The notes: a model not told the origin generated them from the sequence alone. A stretch of DNA of 64,000 bases from Desulfuromonadaceae bacterium (GCA_028712665.1 JAQTRC010000001.1:62001-126000), one strand, 5' to 3'; positions 31,857 through 42,401 are shown, counted from the first letter of the stretch. Program-made: numbers and translations.

Positions 31857-33164
31857 ATGCAAACGACCAAACTCTACGAAATCCTCTCCTCCTACAATCG
31901 ATATTGGACCACTGGCGACATCGATGCCGGTATCAGGAGAGATCTTCTCCCTGACTGTCTCGGGCAGCTTGACACCAAGGAAGTTGTTGTCCTCAAGGGG
32001 GTGCGCCGGTGCGGCAAGTCAACCCTTATGGCACAGGTGATTCGGGAGTTGCTTGCCCGTAATGTGCAGCCGACCTCTATTCTGCGGGTCAATCTGGAAG
32101 AGCCGCTGTTCTCCTCCGAATACTCGGTGGAACTGCTGGAACAGATATATCGAACCTACCGTGACCGGGTGCAGCCGGAAGGGAAATGCTGGCTCTTCAT
32201 GGATGAAGTGCAGAATGTACCCGGTTGGGAGAGCTGGGTACGGGGGCGCAGTGAAACAGAGGATATCAAGATATTCGTCACCGGCTCATCGTCACAGATG
32301 CTCTCCCGCGAGATCGGCAGCAAGCTGACCGGCAGGCAGGTGTCGTTTGAAGTCTACCCGCTTTCGTTTCAGGAATTTCTACGCTTCGGCAATCTGGAAG
32401 TCGGGACCGGGCTTGACTATACGGCCCGGAAAGCAACTGTCAGAAAAGCGTTCAGTGATTACCTGAAATACGGCGGATTCCCGGAAGTGGTGCTGAGAGA
32501 ATCAACCGATGATAAAGAACTCCTGCTCAAGAACTATTTCGAGGATCTGCTTTACAGGGATATCGTTACCCGCTACGAGATCAGGGATGTGTCCAACCTG
32601 CGCAATCTGGCGGTGTATCTGCTGACCAACGTCGCCAAACTGACCAGCATCACCAAGCTGAAGAACAACTTCACCATCTCCCAGGACAAGACCGAAAATT
32701 ATGTATCGGCCATTATGGAAAGCTATCTGCTGTTTCAGCTGCAGATGTTTTCCTGTTCGCTCAAGAGTAACATGCGGGCCGGGTTCAAACCATATGCCAT
32801 CGATACCGGGCTGCGCAACCGGATCGCCTTCGCATTTTCCGAAGATATGGGCTGGCTGGTGGAGAACGTGCTCTTCTGCCACCTGAAGCGGCTTCATGAG
32901 GAAGTCTACTATCAGAGCGATACTGACTTTGTGGTCAAGGAGGGGATGAAGATTACCAGGCGGATTCAAGTCTGGTATGAGGATGTATCGGTGACCAGTA
33001 TACCGGATCGGGAGCTGGCCTGTTTCCATAAACCGTTGGCAGGGCATGAATCGGCAGAATCGATACTTGTTACCAACGACTATGAAGATGTAATCGATAC
33101 CCCTGGCGGCAGGATTCAGTGCATTCCGGCGGCAAAATTTCTGCTGGGGCTTGGACCAGGATAA
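31857..33164 (+). CDS. AAA ATPase with DUF4143 C-terminal domain
   Basis: LKGVRRCGKSTLMAQVIREL, FMDEVQNVPGWESWVRG, VTGSSSQMLSREIGSKLTGRQVSFEVYPLSFQEFLRF, YLKYGGFPEVVL. Confidence 0.93.
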   Translation: MQTTKLYEILSSYNRYWTTGDIDAGIRRDLLPDCLGQLDTKEVVVLKGVRRCGKSTLMAQVIRELLARNVQPTSILRVNLEEPLFSSEYSVELLEQIYRTYRDRVQPEGKCWLFMDEVQNVPGWESWVRGRSETEDIKIFVTGSSSQMLSREIGSKLTGRQVSFEVYPLSFQEFLRFGNLEVGTGLDYTARKATVRKAFSDYLKYGGFPEVVLRESTDDKELLLKNYFEDLLYRDIVTRYEIRDVSNLRNLAVYLLTNVAKLTSITKLKNNFTISQDKTENYVSAIMESYLLFQLQMFSCSLKSNMRAGFKPYAIDTGLRNRIAFAFSEDMGWLVENVLFCHLKRLHEEVYYQSDTDFVVKEGMKITRRIQVWYEDVSVTSIPDRELACFHKPLAGHESAESILVTNDYEDVIDTPGGRIQCIPAAKFLLGLGPG

Positions 33165-33167
33165 CGA

Positions 33168-35783
33168 ATGAACTGGCATCTACTTGACATATCCGAAGTC
33201 CTTACCGGACTTCGATCCGACATTGCATCCGGGCTTTCAACTGCTGATGCCTCCTCTCGTCTTCTTCAACATGGTCCTAACGAGCTCCTTGATCGTGGCG
33301 GCAAATCTCCATGGCGAATCCTTTGGGAACAGTTTACCTCAATCATGGCGCTTATTCTTACCGGAGCAGCTCTTATTTCCGCTTTAGTCGGTTCGCTCAA
33401 AGACTGCATCGCCATAATGGCTATTGTCTGCCTGTTCGCGCTGCTCGGTTTTTTTCAGGAATATCGTGCCGAACGTACCATACGAGCCCTCAAGCGGCTT
33501 GCCATCCCCTCTGTAAAGGTTAGACGGGATGGAATGATTCTTGAGATCCCGTCTGTCGATCTTGTCCCTGGAGACGTCGTATTTCTGGAGGCCGGCAATA
33601 TTGTCCCGGCTGACTGCCGGGTGGCGGAGTCTTATAATCTGAGGATACAGGAATCGGTCCTGACCGGAGAGGCTGAAGCTGTAGACAAGTGCACAACCGT
33701 TATCGGAAATGAAGCCGGTTCGCTCGGCGAACGCCGCAATATGGCTTTCATGGGAACCACCGTTACCTATGGCCGAGGTCTGGTTCTGGTAGTTGAAACC
33801 GGGATGTCTACCGAACTTGGGAAAATAGCCGATATGCTGCAGGGGATGGCAGATGAGTCTACCCCGCTCCAGCGGAGGCTGGATCGTCTCGGCAAACTGC
33901 TTGCCGTAGTCGCGATAGCTGTGTCGGCTCTCTATTTTGTATTCGGCCTGTTGAGGGGGGAAGAATTGCGGTTGCTGCTGATGACCGCTGTCAGCCTCGC
34001 CGTCGCAGCCATACCGGAAGGTTTGCCGGCAGTTGTTACCATAACTCTGGCAATAGGTTCGCAGCGGATGCTCAAAAGGCAGGCTCTGATCCGCAAGTTG
34101 CCGGCTGTTGAAACGCTAGGTTCGGTCACTGTCATCTGCTCCGACAAGACCGGCACCCTTACGGAGAACTGCATGACCGTGACTGAGCTTATCCCGGTGC
34201 CTCCGTATTCATCGGACCAGCTTCTGCTTGCATCTGCGCTCTGTAACGATGCAGTTGCGAGCTATGAGAACGGTCGGCCATTGATCGTAGGAGAGCCTAC
34301 TGAAAACGCTCTTCTTGCGGCTGCTGCAGAGGCCGGAATCTTCAAGAAAGAGTTGGAAGAGCTGTTTCCTCGGAGTGCCGAAATCCCTTTCGATTCTTCT
34401 ACCAAAAGGATGATTACCCTGCATTCGGTGACCCAGGCCGGTTCAAGGCATCTGCTTGCATCGAGCGCCGGGCTGAGCGAAGGGAAACGGTTTATCGTTG
34501 CCAAAGGCGCTCTGGATGCGTTGCTGCCGTTTTGCCGGGGTGAGGAATCGCTGCTGCAACAGACGATATCCGACGCTGAAAAGCTTGCGGCGCAGGGAAG
34601 GCGTGTTCTTGCATGCGCAGGACGCATATTGGGAGTTGATGAATCATTTGACCTTGAAACCGTGCCCCAGCAGATGGAGTTAATCGGACTGATCGCCATG
34701 ATGGATCCGCCACGCGGCGAGGCGCGGTCGGCAGTATCCAAATGTCTGCAGGCCGGCATACGTCCGGTCATGATCACCGGCGATCACCCATTGACAGCCT
34801 CCTCGATTGCGCAGTCTCTGGGGATTGCAGGTAACGACTCCGTTATGACCGGGGCGGAGCTGGACAGGATCGGAGTTGACGGTCTGGCTGTGGCATCAGG
34901 ACATGTATTGGTCTACGCCAGAGTATCGCCGGAACATAAACTTCTGATCGTGGATGCCCTCAAAAAGTCGGGTGAAGTGGTCGCCATGACCGGCGACGGA
35001 GTCAACGACGCTCCGGCCTTAAAGAAGGCCGATATCGGCATCTCAATGGGGATAACCGGCACCGATGTCGCCAAAGAGGCCGCCGACATGGTTCTTCTGG
35101 ACGACAACTTTGCCACGATAGTATCTGCAGTGGAGGAGGGGCGCACAATATATGACAACATCAGAAAGTTCATAGAGTTCTCGGTAGCCGGCAATCTCGG
35201 TAAAATCCTTGCCGTGCTGATACTCCCCTTCCTTGGCCTCCCCAGCCCTCTCACACCGCTTCAATTACTCTGGCTCAATCTCCTCACCGACGGCCTGCTC
35301 GGCCTGGGGATGGGGGTTGAACGCGCCGAACCGGATGTCATGAGGCGGTCGCCCGTTTCCCCCTCCTCGCAGATCTTTGACAGGCGTATGTTGCGCCACA
35401 CTCTTTTGACCGGAGGGGTGATAGGTCTTACTACCATCATCATTACGCTGCATCATCGGGATTTTCACCCCGGAACCTGGCAGACGATGCTCTTCACTTC
35501 GCTGGCGTTTGCCCAGATTGGCCAGGCCATGGCTCTTCGCTCATTTTCATACTCGTTTTTCAAAGTCGGTTTTTTCAGTAATCCGCTGCTGCTCGGCATG
35601 GTATGCCTGGTCCTGCTTCTTCAGACTCTGGTCATATCGGTGCCGACATTTCAGGACTTCTTCAGCACAACCACGATCGGATTAGAATCTCTTGCCTGGG
35701 TTTTTGTACCGGGAATTGCCGTATTTATTGTTCTGGAAATCGAGAAGTGCCTGGTTGGCCGCAAACCGGCAGTGACAGGGTGA
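33168..35783 (+). CDS. Cation-translocating P-type ATPase (P2A, Ca2+-type-like)
   Basis: [83 protein letters not shown]. Confidence 0.94.
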   Translation: MNWHLLDISEVLTGLRSDIASGLSTADASSRLLQHGPNELLDRGGKSPWRILWEQFTSIMALILTGAALISALVGSLKDCIAIMAIVCLFALLGFFQEYRAERTIRALKRLAIPSVKVRRDGMILEIPSVDLVPGDVVFLEAGNIVPADCRVAESYNLRIQESVLTGEAEAVDKCTTVIGNEAGSLGERRNMAFMGTTVTYGRGLVLVVETGMSTELGKIADMLQGMADESTPLQRRLDRLGKLLAVVAIAVSALYFVFGLLRGEELRLLLMTAVSLAVAAIPEGLPAVVTITLAIGSQRMLKRQALIRKLPAVETLGSVTVICSDKTGTLTENCMTVTELIPVPPYSSDQLLLASALCNDAVASYENGRPLIVGEPTENALLAAAAEAGIFKKELEELFPRSAEIPFDSSTKRMITLHSVTQAGSRHLLASSAGLSEGKRFIVAKGALDALLPFCRGEESLLQQTISDAEKLAAQGRRVLACAGRILGVDESFDLETVPQQMELIGLIAMMDPPRGEARSAVSKCLQAGIRPVMITGDHPLTASSIAQSLGIAGNDSVMTGAELDRIGVDGLAVASGHVLVYARVSPEHKLLIVDALKKSGEVVAMTGDGVNDAPALKKADIGISMGITGTDVAKEAADMVLLDDNFATIVSAVEEGRTIYDNIRKFIEFSVAGNLGKILAVLILPFLGLPSPLTPLQLLWLNLLTDGLLGLGMGVERAEPDVMRRSPVSPSSQIFDRRMLRHTLLTGGVIGLTTIIITLHHRDFHPGTWQTMLFTSLAFAQIGQAMALRSFSYSFFKVGFFSNPLLLGMVCLVLLLQTLVISVPTFQDFFSTTTIGLESLAWVFVPGIAVFIVLEIEKCLVGRKPAVTG

Positions 35784-36007
35784 CCGTTATGTTAAGTATC
35801 TCAAAATATTCAGTTAGAGCCATTCAAAAATCCTCGCACTTTCGGGTGTATTAATCCTCGGATATATTGTTGCAATCTGAAAGAAAGTCGATATAGTCTG
35901 CATATAACTTCTTGTTTTATTATGGTTTCTGGTAGCAATAATTTGCATAAACAGACTGAAAATATCCCCCGACATGCATTTACGGCAGACATTAAGGAGC
36001 GATCCCA

Positions 36008-36676
36008 ATGAATTTGCAAGAGTGGAGTGAAAAGCTGCTTACGGCAATGATCAATGCCGACCGCTCCGCTGCGGCAGAGATCATCAGTCGTGCTCTCGCT
36101 GCCGGAAACGATTCCCGGATGGTTATTGCTGAAATACTTGACCCTGCAATAGTTAAGCTTGGACGGTTGTGGGAAGAAGAGTCCATGTCGCTTGCGCAGA
36201 ACTTCGTCGCTGCCAAGATTGCCGAAGATGCGCTGATGCGCTGTATTCCGGTCTATGAGGAGAGGCTGCATAACAAAGGCGCGGTTGTGATCGGCAACAT
36301 CGAGGACGATTTCCATAGTCTTGGCCGTCGGGCTGTCGGACTGTTTCTAGGAGCAGCAGGCTGGGATGTTCATGATCTTGGCAATGACGTGCCGGCAGAG
36401 CAGTTTCTGGAAAAGGCTGTCGAAGTCAACGCCTCGTTAATTGGTGTCTCGGCAATGATGCAGACAACAGCATTGAACATACGCAAACTGCGTAACCTGA
36501 TCGATGCCCAAGGCCATACTGGCAGGATAAAGCTGGCGGTTGGCGGCGCCGTATTCAACTGGCGGCCTGATCTGGTGGCTGCAGTTGGAGGTGACGGCAC
36601 AGCCCGCAACGCTGTAGGCGCCGACGAACTTTTCCTCCGATTGCAGAGTGAAGCGCAAAAAGGGGTGAAGCCGTGA
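36008..36676 (+). CDS. Corrinoid (cobalamin-binding) protein of a methyltransferase system
   Basis: B12-binding DxHxxG (EDDFHSLGRR), GWDVHDLGNDVPAEQFL, LIGVSAMMQTT, KLAVGGAVFNW; helical cap domain at the N-terminus. Confidence 0.92.
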   Translation: MNLQEWSEKLLTAMINADRSAAAEIISRALAAGNDSRMVIAEILDPAIVKLGRLWEEESMSLAQNFVAAKIAEDALMRCIPVYEERLHNKGAVVIGNIEDDFHSLGRRAVGLFLGAAGWDVHDLGNDVPAEQFLEKAVEVNASLIGVSAMMQTTALNIRKLRNLIDAQGHTGRIKLAVGGAVFNWRPDLVAAVGGDGTARNAVGADELFLRLQSEAQKGVKP

Positions 36677-37707
36677 ACTCCTATCAGAGGGTAATGGGTA
36701 CGCTGACTGGGCAACTTGTGGACCGTCCGCCGGTTTTTGCCGTTCTCGGCGCGTACGGAGGTAAGCAGACAAACACTGATCTACGGACCCTCTATAGCGA
36801 TGCATCAGCCCACGTAGCGGGACAAAAGGCACTGCAGGATGAATTCGGTTTCGATCTGGTGATGACCGCTTTCGATTTCAGCGCCATTTCAGAAGCGCTT
36901 GGTGGAGAGACCGCCTGGAGTATTGATCAGGCTCCAAACATGAGACGTCCTGCCGCGCGAAATGCGGAGGACGCTCTTTCTTTGCCGCTGCCCGATCCGG
37001 AGAAGAGCGGCAGGCTGCCGGTTATTCTGGAGGGGACCAGGCAACTTGCGGCAATTTACAAGGGACGGGTGCCGATCATCAGTGTGCTGCCTGGCCCCGG
37101 AATCCTGCCGTCGTTGTTTATCGGAATGGAACAGTGGATGGAAACGGTACTGTTTGATCGGGATACAGCCTGTAAACTTCTTAATCATAGCGGACATTTT
37201 TTTGTAGCCTGGGCCAACGCCCTGCTGGCAGCGGGGGCTGACTGTCTTGTGGTGACTGAAGGTATGGCATCTGCGGAGATCGCCCCGCGCAGCCTCTTTG
37301 CCGACCAGATACTGCCGCATCTCTCCTCAACTTTTGCTCAGATACAGGGTCCCAAGGTGCTGCATCACACAGGTGGGCGGATAAATCATACTCTGGATCT
37401 GCTTTCCGGTCTGGATGGATTGGTGGGGTTTGGGATCTCTTCAAAAGATGACCTTACTGAAGCCCGGCGTTTGATCGGCCCCGATCTGAACCTGATCGGG
37501 AATCTTGATAATCTGACCCTGCCGGTGCTTTCTGCCGGCGAAGTGTACGAAATGAGTCTGGCCAGCCTGCGGATTGCTGCGCCTTGCGGTCACTACATTT
37601 TGTGCAATTCCGCCGCAGATATTCCGCTGGCTACTCCCCCGGAGAACCTGCGGGCCATGCTGGCTGCGGCAGCGGCTTATTCCTCTGAAACCGGTTGCAG
37701 AATATGA
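36673..37707 (+). CDS. Uroporphyrinogen decarboxylase-family (MtaA/MtbA-like) methyltransferase
   Basis: RPPVFAVLGAYGGKQT..., EFGFDLVMTAFD, KVLHHTGGRINHTLDLLSGLDGLVGF, ADIPLATPPENLRAML; overlaps the corrinoid protein gene by 4 nt. Confidence 0.88.
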   Translation: MNSYQRVMGTLTGQLVDRPPVFAVLGAYGGKQTNTDLRTLYSDASAHVAGQKALQDEFGFDLVMTAFDFSAISEALGGETAWSIDQAPNMRRPAARNAEDALSLPLPDPEKSGRLPVILEGTRQLAAIYKGRVPIISVLPGPGILPSLFIGMEQWMETVLFDRDTACKLLNHSGHFFVAWANALLAAGADCLVVTEGMASAEIAPRSLFADQILPHLSSTFAQIQGPKVLHHTGGRINHTLDLLSGLDGLVGFGISSKDDLTEARRLIGPDLNLIGNLDNLTLPVLSAGEVYEMSLASLRIAAPCGHYILCNSAADIPLATPPENLRAMLAAAAAYSSETGCRI

Positions 37708-38312
37708 ATACTCACACCGTCTGGCTTAGTTGCGGTGCGCTACGAGCCGAGATGGAGGAACTGCACCGCCGGGGGGGTATCGAGGGGGAGATTCTTTTTC
37801 TCGATTCAATGCTCCATATGGACCCGCCTCTCCTGGAGGCGAAGCTGATCGGAGCGCTTGAACAGAAAAGTGGCTCTGACGGTTGCCTCGTGCTGGTCTA
37901 CGGTGACTGCTCTGCAAAGATGCTGGACCTGGTACGCCGTTTCCGGGTCGGGAGGGTAAATGTTATCAACTGCGCGCAACTGCTGGTAGGTCGTGACCGC
38001 TATCGTCAATTGATGCGCGAAGAGGCCTTCCTTGTCCTCCCGGAATGGGCATTGCGATGGGAACATATCATGAAGAAAGAACTGGGACTGAACAGGGATT
38101 TGGCGCACGACCTGATGGGCGAGAACCGTGGGGTGCTTGTCTATCTGGATACCGGTCTGATTATGGTGCCGGAGCAGCAACTGGAAGAGTTTTCATCATA
38201 TACCGGATTACCCTGGAGGGTTGAATCCGTGGCACTGGATTGTATGCTGGCAGAGCTGTTGGAAGCCCGGAGTAAAGCAGGCATCTGGGCCACGGATGAG
38301 GGATTGGCATGA
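37704..38312 (+). CDS. DUF1638 family protein
   Basis: LSCGALRAEMEELHR..., FLDSMLHMDPPLLEAKL, VLVYGDCSAKML; ATG 37704 overlaps the upstream stop. Confidence 0.75.
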   Translation: MNTHTVWLSCGALRAEMEELHRRGGIEGEILFLDSMLHMDPPLLEAKLIGALEQKSGSDGCLVLVYGDCSAKMLDLVRRFRVGRVNVINCAQLLVGRDRYRQLMREEAFLVLPEWALRWEHIMKKELGLNRDLAHDLMGENRGVLVYLDTGLIMVPEQQLEEFSSYTGLPWRVESVALDCMLAELLEARSKAGIWATDEGLA

Positions 38313-40444
38313 AGGAGTTCCAGTACGCCGAGTTTGCCAAACCGGCGGTCCAATTAATGGCTATTGAGGTTATCTCCGGTCTGCTGGCTACCTCGTCGCC
38401 CCAAGAACTTGGCCAATCCTTGACCGAACAGTTGCGAGAACTGACCGGTGCTCGTACGGTAATGATCCTTCTTCATATTGATACGTCCGGGAAACATGAA
38501 CTGCTCGCCGTCAGTCCGTTACGGCGAAACAGATTATTTTCCAACTCTGAACTTGAAGTGTTCTGCCCGAAATGCTCTCCTGATGATCTGCCGTATTATC
38601 CTAAAGATTTGCCAACGGATCATCCGTTAAGCGAACCCATCAGAAAAGCCGCAGTCAAATCAATAGCACGGTATCAGCTGCAGGCGGGAGGTGAACTGGT
38701 CGGATCACTGATCCTGCTGGACATACCCGATATTGACCGCATTGCGGAGGTGAACCAGATCATAACGCCTCTTTCGCCAATGATTGCGCTCGCCATGAGA
38801 AATGCTCTTGCCTATCGCCAGATTGAGCAACAGGCGAGGGAACTGGAACAACGTGTTGCTGAGCGAACGGATGAACTCCGGGAGAAAAATTGCGAGTTGA
38901 GCAAAAGTGAGGAGCGGTTAGACCAGTTGGCCGAGCATAGCAGAACCATCTCATGGGAAGTGGACGCCCAGGGGCTCTACACTTATTTGAGCCATGTGTC
39001 TGAGGCCGTTATAGGGTACCATCCGGATGAAATAGTGTTTAAGAAACATTTCTACGACATTCATCCGGACGAAGGGCGTGAGCCGTTCAAAAAGGCGGCC
39101 TTTGAGGTATTCGAACGGAAAGATGTCTTCCAGAACCTGGTCAACCCCATACAGACCAAAGATGGCAGTGTGGTTTGGGTTTCAACCAATGGTTTTCCAA
39201 TGCTTAATGCCGATGGAACCCTGCGCGGATACCGGGGCAGTGATGCGGACATAACCGAGCGCATACGCGCCGAGGAAGAAAAACAGGCGCTTGAACAGCA
39301 GTTCAATCAGACTCAGAAGCTTGAGAGCCTCGGCGTATTGGCAGGCGGTATCGCCCACGACTTTAACAATATTCTGGCGGTCATCATAGGGTATTGCTAC
39401 ATGGTGAAGATGGATTATGAAGCAGCCAGGGACCATATACCGGAAATAGAAAAAGCAGCCGACCGTGCTGCGGCATTGTGCCGCCAGATGCTGGACTACG
39501 CCGGGAAAACGCAAATGGTCATGTCGCCGATCAATCTCTGGATGCTGGTTGGAGAAATGATCAATATGTTGCAATCGACCCTTCCTCAGAATGCAGTGAT
39601 CAGAACCGACCTTTCAACCGATATTCCCTGCATCAATTGTGATTCAAGCCAAATCAGGCAGATCGTCATGAATCTGATCATCAATGCATCGGAAGCAATC
39701 GGAGAGGCACAAGGTGAAATCCGTGTTTCGCTCGCAAAGACAGCGATTGTTGCCGGGCAATCGGAGAAGGATTATAACGGCCAGCCCATTTTACCGGGTA
39801 GTTATCTCTGTCTGGAAGTAACCGACAACGGCTGCGGCATGGATGAGGAGACAAAATGGCGAATCTTCGAGCCGTTTTTTACGACCAAATTCACCGGGCG
39901 CGGCCTCGGGATGTCGGCAGTGCTTGGTATAGTCAAGTCGCATGGTGGGGCTTTGCAGCTCTTCAGCCAGCCCGGTCAGGGGACAACCTTCAAAGTCTAT
40001 CTCCCCGTTCAGAAAAGCGACATCGCCGAAGAATCACCAGAGCAGGTTTCTTCGGCGGTATGGAAGGGTAACGGCACGATACTGCTGGTAGAGGATGAAC
40101 AACAGGTGGCATTAGTAGCTAAAACCATGCTGGAGGCGATGGGTTTCACTGCTATTGCAGCAGAAAACGGGAAGGAAGCGTTGGAGTTGTATCAGAAGCA
40201 TGCCGCAGATATCGCTCTGGTTTTAACGGACTTGGGTATGCCGCTCATGGATGGTTATACGTTGTTCCATGAGCTGAAAAAGATCAAACCTGAACTTCCA
40301 ATTATAATCTCCAGCGGTTTTGGAGATACGTCTGTTACTTCACGAATAGCACGTGAGGGTATAGCAGGATTAGCTACCAAACCGTACAGCTTTGATCAGC
40401 TGAGAGAGGTGCTGAAGTCTGTTGTGGAGGGAGCGCCAAAATAA
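38309..40444 (+). CDS. GAF/PAS hybrid sensor histidine kinase with C-terminal receiver domain
   Basis: LESLGVLAGGIAHDFNNILAVIIGY, TGRGLGMSAVLGIVKSHGG, receiver ILLVEDEQQVALVAKTML...LVLTDLGMPLMDGYTLF; no obvious TM segments; overlaps the DUF1638 gene by 4 nt. Confidence 0.93.
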   Translation: MKEFQYAEFAKPAVQLMAIEVISGLLATSSPQELGQSLTEQLRELTGARTVMILLHIDTSGKHELLAVSPLRRNRLFSNSELEVFCPKCSPDDLPYYPKDLPTDHPLSEPIRKAAVKSIARYQLQAGGELVGSLILLDIPDIDRIAEVNQIITPLSPMIALAMRNALAYRQIEQQARELEQRVAERTDELREKNCELSKSEERLDQLAEHSRTISWEVDAQGLYTYLSHVSEAVIGYHPDEIVFKKHFYDIHPDEGREPFKKAAFEVFERKDVFQNLVNPIQTKDGSVVWVSTNGFPMLNADGTLRGYRGSDADITERIRAEEEKQALEQQFNQTQKLESLGVLAGGIAHDFNNILAVIIGYCYMVKMDYEAARDHIPEIEKAADRAAALCRQMLDYAGKTQMVMSPINLWMLVGEMINMLQSTLPQNAVIRTDLSTDIPCINCDSSQIRQIVMNLIINASEAIGEAQGEIRVSLAKTAIVAGQSEKDYNGQPILPGSYLCLEVTDNGCGMDEETKWRIFEPFFTTKFTGRGLGMSAVLGIVKSHGGALQLFSQPGQGTTFKVYLPVQKSDIAEESPEQVSSAVWKGNGTILLVEDEQQVALVAKTMLEAMGFTAIAAENGKEALELYQKHAADIALVLTDLGMPLMDGYTLFHELKKIKPELPIIISSGFGDTSVTSRIAREGIAGLATKPYSFDQLREVLKSVVEGAPK

Positions 40445-40457
40445 ATATACCCTCCGC

Positions 40458-40485
40458 GCGATTCCCCTGTTTGCAGGAGAATCGC
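40458..40485. terminator. Hairpin between convergent genes (possible bidirectional terminator)
   Basis: GCGATTCCCCTG-TTTG-CAGGAGAATCGC, 12-bp stem with one mismatch; no strong T run. Confidence 0.5.
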
Positions 40486-40497
40486 CTGTTTCGGCTA

Positions 40498-42267
40498 TTA
40501 TGCAATCTCCTTGAGCTCTTCAATCAATCCTCCAAGAAAATCATAACCTTTCTGCCAGAAATCAGCCGTGTTGATATCAATGCCCGCCAGACGCGCCGTA
40601 TCGGCGGGAGAGAGTGAACCGCCGGACTCCAGTAACTCCCGGTAGCCAGGCTTGAAAGAATCCCCCTCCTGGCGGTACTTCTGGAAAAGCGCCAGAACCA
40701 GCAGCTCGGCGAATGTATAGGAATAGCAGTAAAAGCGGCTGTGGATGAAGTGGCTGATGTAGCTCCAACCCCAACGATAAGCCGGAATCATCTCCACCGA
40801 ATCTCCGAAGAGTTTGGAGTTCTCCTCCAGCCAGATTTCCGAAATACAGTCGTTGGATAAGAGGCCGCTTTTGCGCTCGTTATGCAGACGCAGCTCGAAT
40901 CGGGTCAGCACTGTTTGTCGGAAGGTCGTGGCGATAATATCCTCAATCTTGGCGCACAACAGCGATTTTCTGACAATCGGATCAGTTTCGTTATCCAGCA
41001 TGCGGCGGGTCAGCAGCATTTCGCCGAAGACCGATGCGGTCTCTGCCAGAGGCAGAGGGGCGTGGTAGTTAAGCATGGTCTGCTTCTGAGATAGTACAAA
41101 ATGCAGCCCATGTCCTGTTTCGTGGGCGATTGTAGCAAGGTCGCGCAGGGTGCGGGTGTAGTTTAGAAGCAGGAATGGGGGGACTTCGGGAGATATCCCC
41201 ATGGCAAAGGCGCCTCCGGATTTGCCGGTACGTGGAAGTACATCGACTCTGCGATCACTGAAAAACGCATCCACAATGCGGCCAAACTCAGGATCGTAGT
41301 CGTTGTAGGAATCGACCACCAATGCGCAGGCCTCGTTGAAATCATACGCTCTTTCCACCTCGGCCACCGGGGCGTAAACATCGCAATTCCGAAGCTTATC
41401 CATGCCGAGCATTCCTGCTTTAAGCCGGAAATAATCACGGGCAAGGCCGTAATTGGCCTCAGTAACGGACATCAGATGCTCGACAGCTTCGTCCGGGATC
41501 TCATTGCCGATGTTAGTCGGCTGAATTGCTGATGAATAGCTGCGGAGTTCCATATCCTGGCCATGATCGAGGGCCATATTGTTGAAAACCGCATTGTAGA
41601 CTATGCCATTCTCGCCATGCTTCTCCAGGAAAAGCGTCATGGCACGGAAGCGGATATCGGCGGATGTGTGGTGCAGAAGCGAAAGGAGTTCTTCGCCGGT
41701 GAACTCCTTCATCGAGCCATCCATCTCCATTGTGTAGCAAAATGATGCTGAAAGTTCGTCAAACAGCTTGGTAAAGGCGCGTATACCGGTCAGCTCCTTG
41801 CGGGTCAGAAGGCGCTCTTCGTTCTCTTTAAGCGTATGCGGGCGGAATTTTCGGATTCCCTTCAGGAAATGTACGTAGCAGGCGGCTTCCGGCATCCGGC
41901 AAAAAGAATCGAAACGATCGTCATCCAAATCCATCAAATCCAAATCGAAAAACAGCAGTTGCTGTGAAAGGCTGCTCCCCAACTCGGAGCAGCGCTGGTT
42001 GAGCGCCCTGTAGATCGGATTGGCGGAATCGGCGGCAAAGAGCAGGTGGGCGTAGCAGAACGGCTTTGACATGCGATTCTGCAACGCCTCGTATTCATGG
42101 AGCGCTGCAAGAAGAGCTCTGTCGTCCAGGTTTGCCACTTTCTCAAAGTAGCTCCTCCGAAAGGCGGAAACCAGCTTTTCAAAAGAGGCGAGTTCTTCTT
42201 CCAACTCGGGAGAATCAGGGGCAGGGTAGAGCAGGGCGGTATTCCAGGTCAGGTCGGTCCGGGGCAT
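40498..42267 (-). CDS. pepF: M3 family oligoendopeptidase F
   Basis: Zinc motif IAHETGHGLHF; GISPEVPPFLLLNYTRTLRDLATIAHE; WGWSYISHFIHSRFYCYSYTFAELL. Confidence 0.92.
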   Translation of the reverse strand: MPRTDLTWNTALLYPAPDSPELEEELASFEKLVSAFRRSYFEKVANLDDRALLAALHEYEALQNRMSKPFCYAHLLFAADSANPIYRALNQRCSELGSSLSQQLLFFDLDLMDLDDDRFDSFCRMPEAACYVHFLKGIRKFRPHTLKENEERLLTRKELTGIRAFTKLFDELSASFCYTMEMDGSMKEFTGEELLSLLHHTSADIRFRAMTLFLEKHGENGIVYNAVFNNMALDHGQDMELRSYSSAIQPTNIGNEIPDEAVEHLMSVTEANYGLARDYFRLKAGMLGMDKLRNCDVYAPVAEVERAYDFNEACALVVDSYNDYDPEFGRIVDAFFSDRRVDVLPRTGKSGGAFAMGISPEVPPFLLLNYTRTLRDLATIAHETGHGLHFVLSQKQTMLNYHAPLPLAETASVFGEMLLTRRMLDNETDPIVRKSLLCAKIEDIIATTFRQTVLTRFELRLHNERKSGLLSNDCISEIWLEENSKLFGDSVEMIPAYRWGWSYISHFIHSRFYCYSYTFAELLVLALFQKYRQEGDSFKPGYRELLESGGSLSPADTARLAGIDINTADFWQKGYDFLGGLIEELKEIA

Positions 42268-42401
42268 TTATCTTCTCCGTTACAAATAATGGGAATTTAT
42301 TATCGCCGCGAGTATATATGTTTTTTATGTTGTAAGGCAAAATGATAATTGTGTATATTGCCGATGCTAATTATCGTAATTATGAATAGGAATGATAAAT
42401 C

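Noticed and set aside
35784-36007. Possible cobalamin riboswitch upstream of the corrinoid protein
   Set aside because: No B12-box (GCCACTG-like) or matching fold was recognisable in the 224-nt leader.
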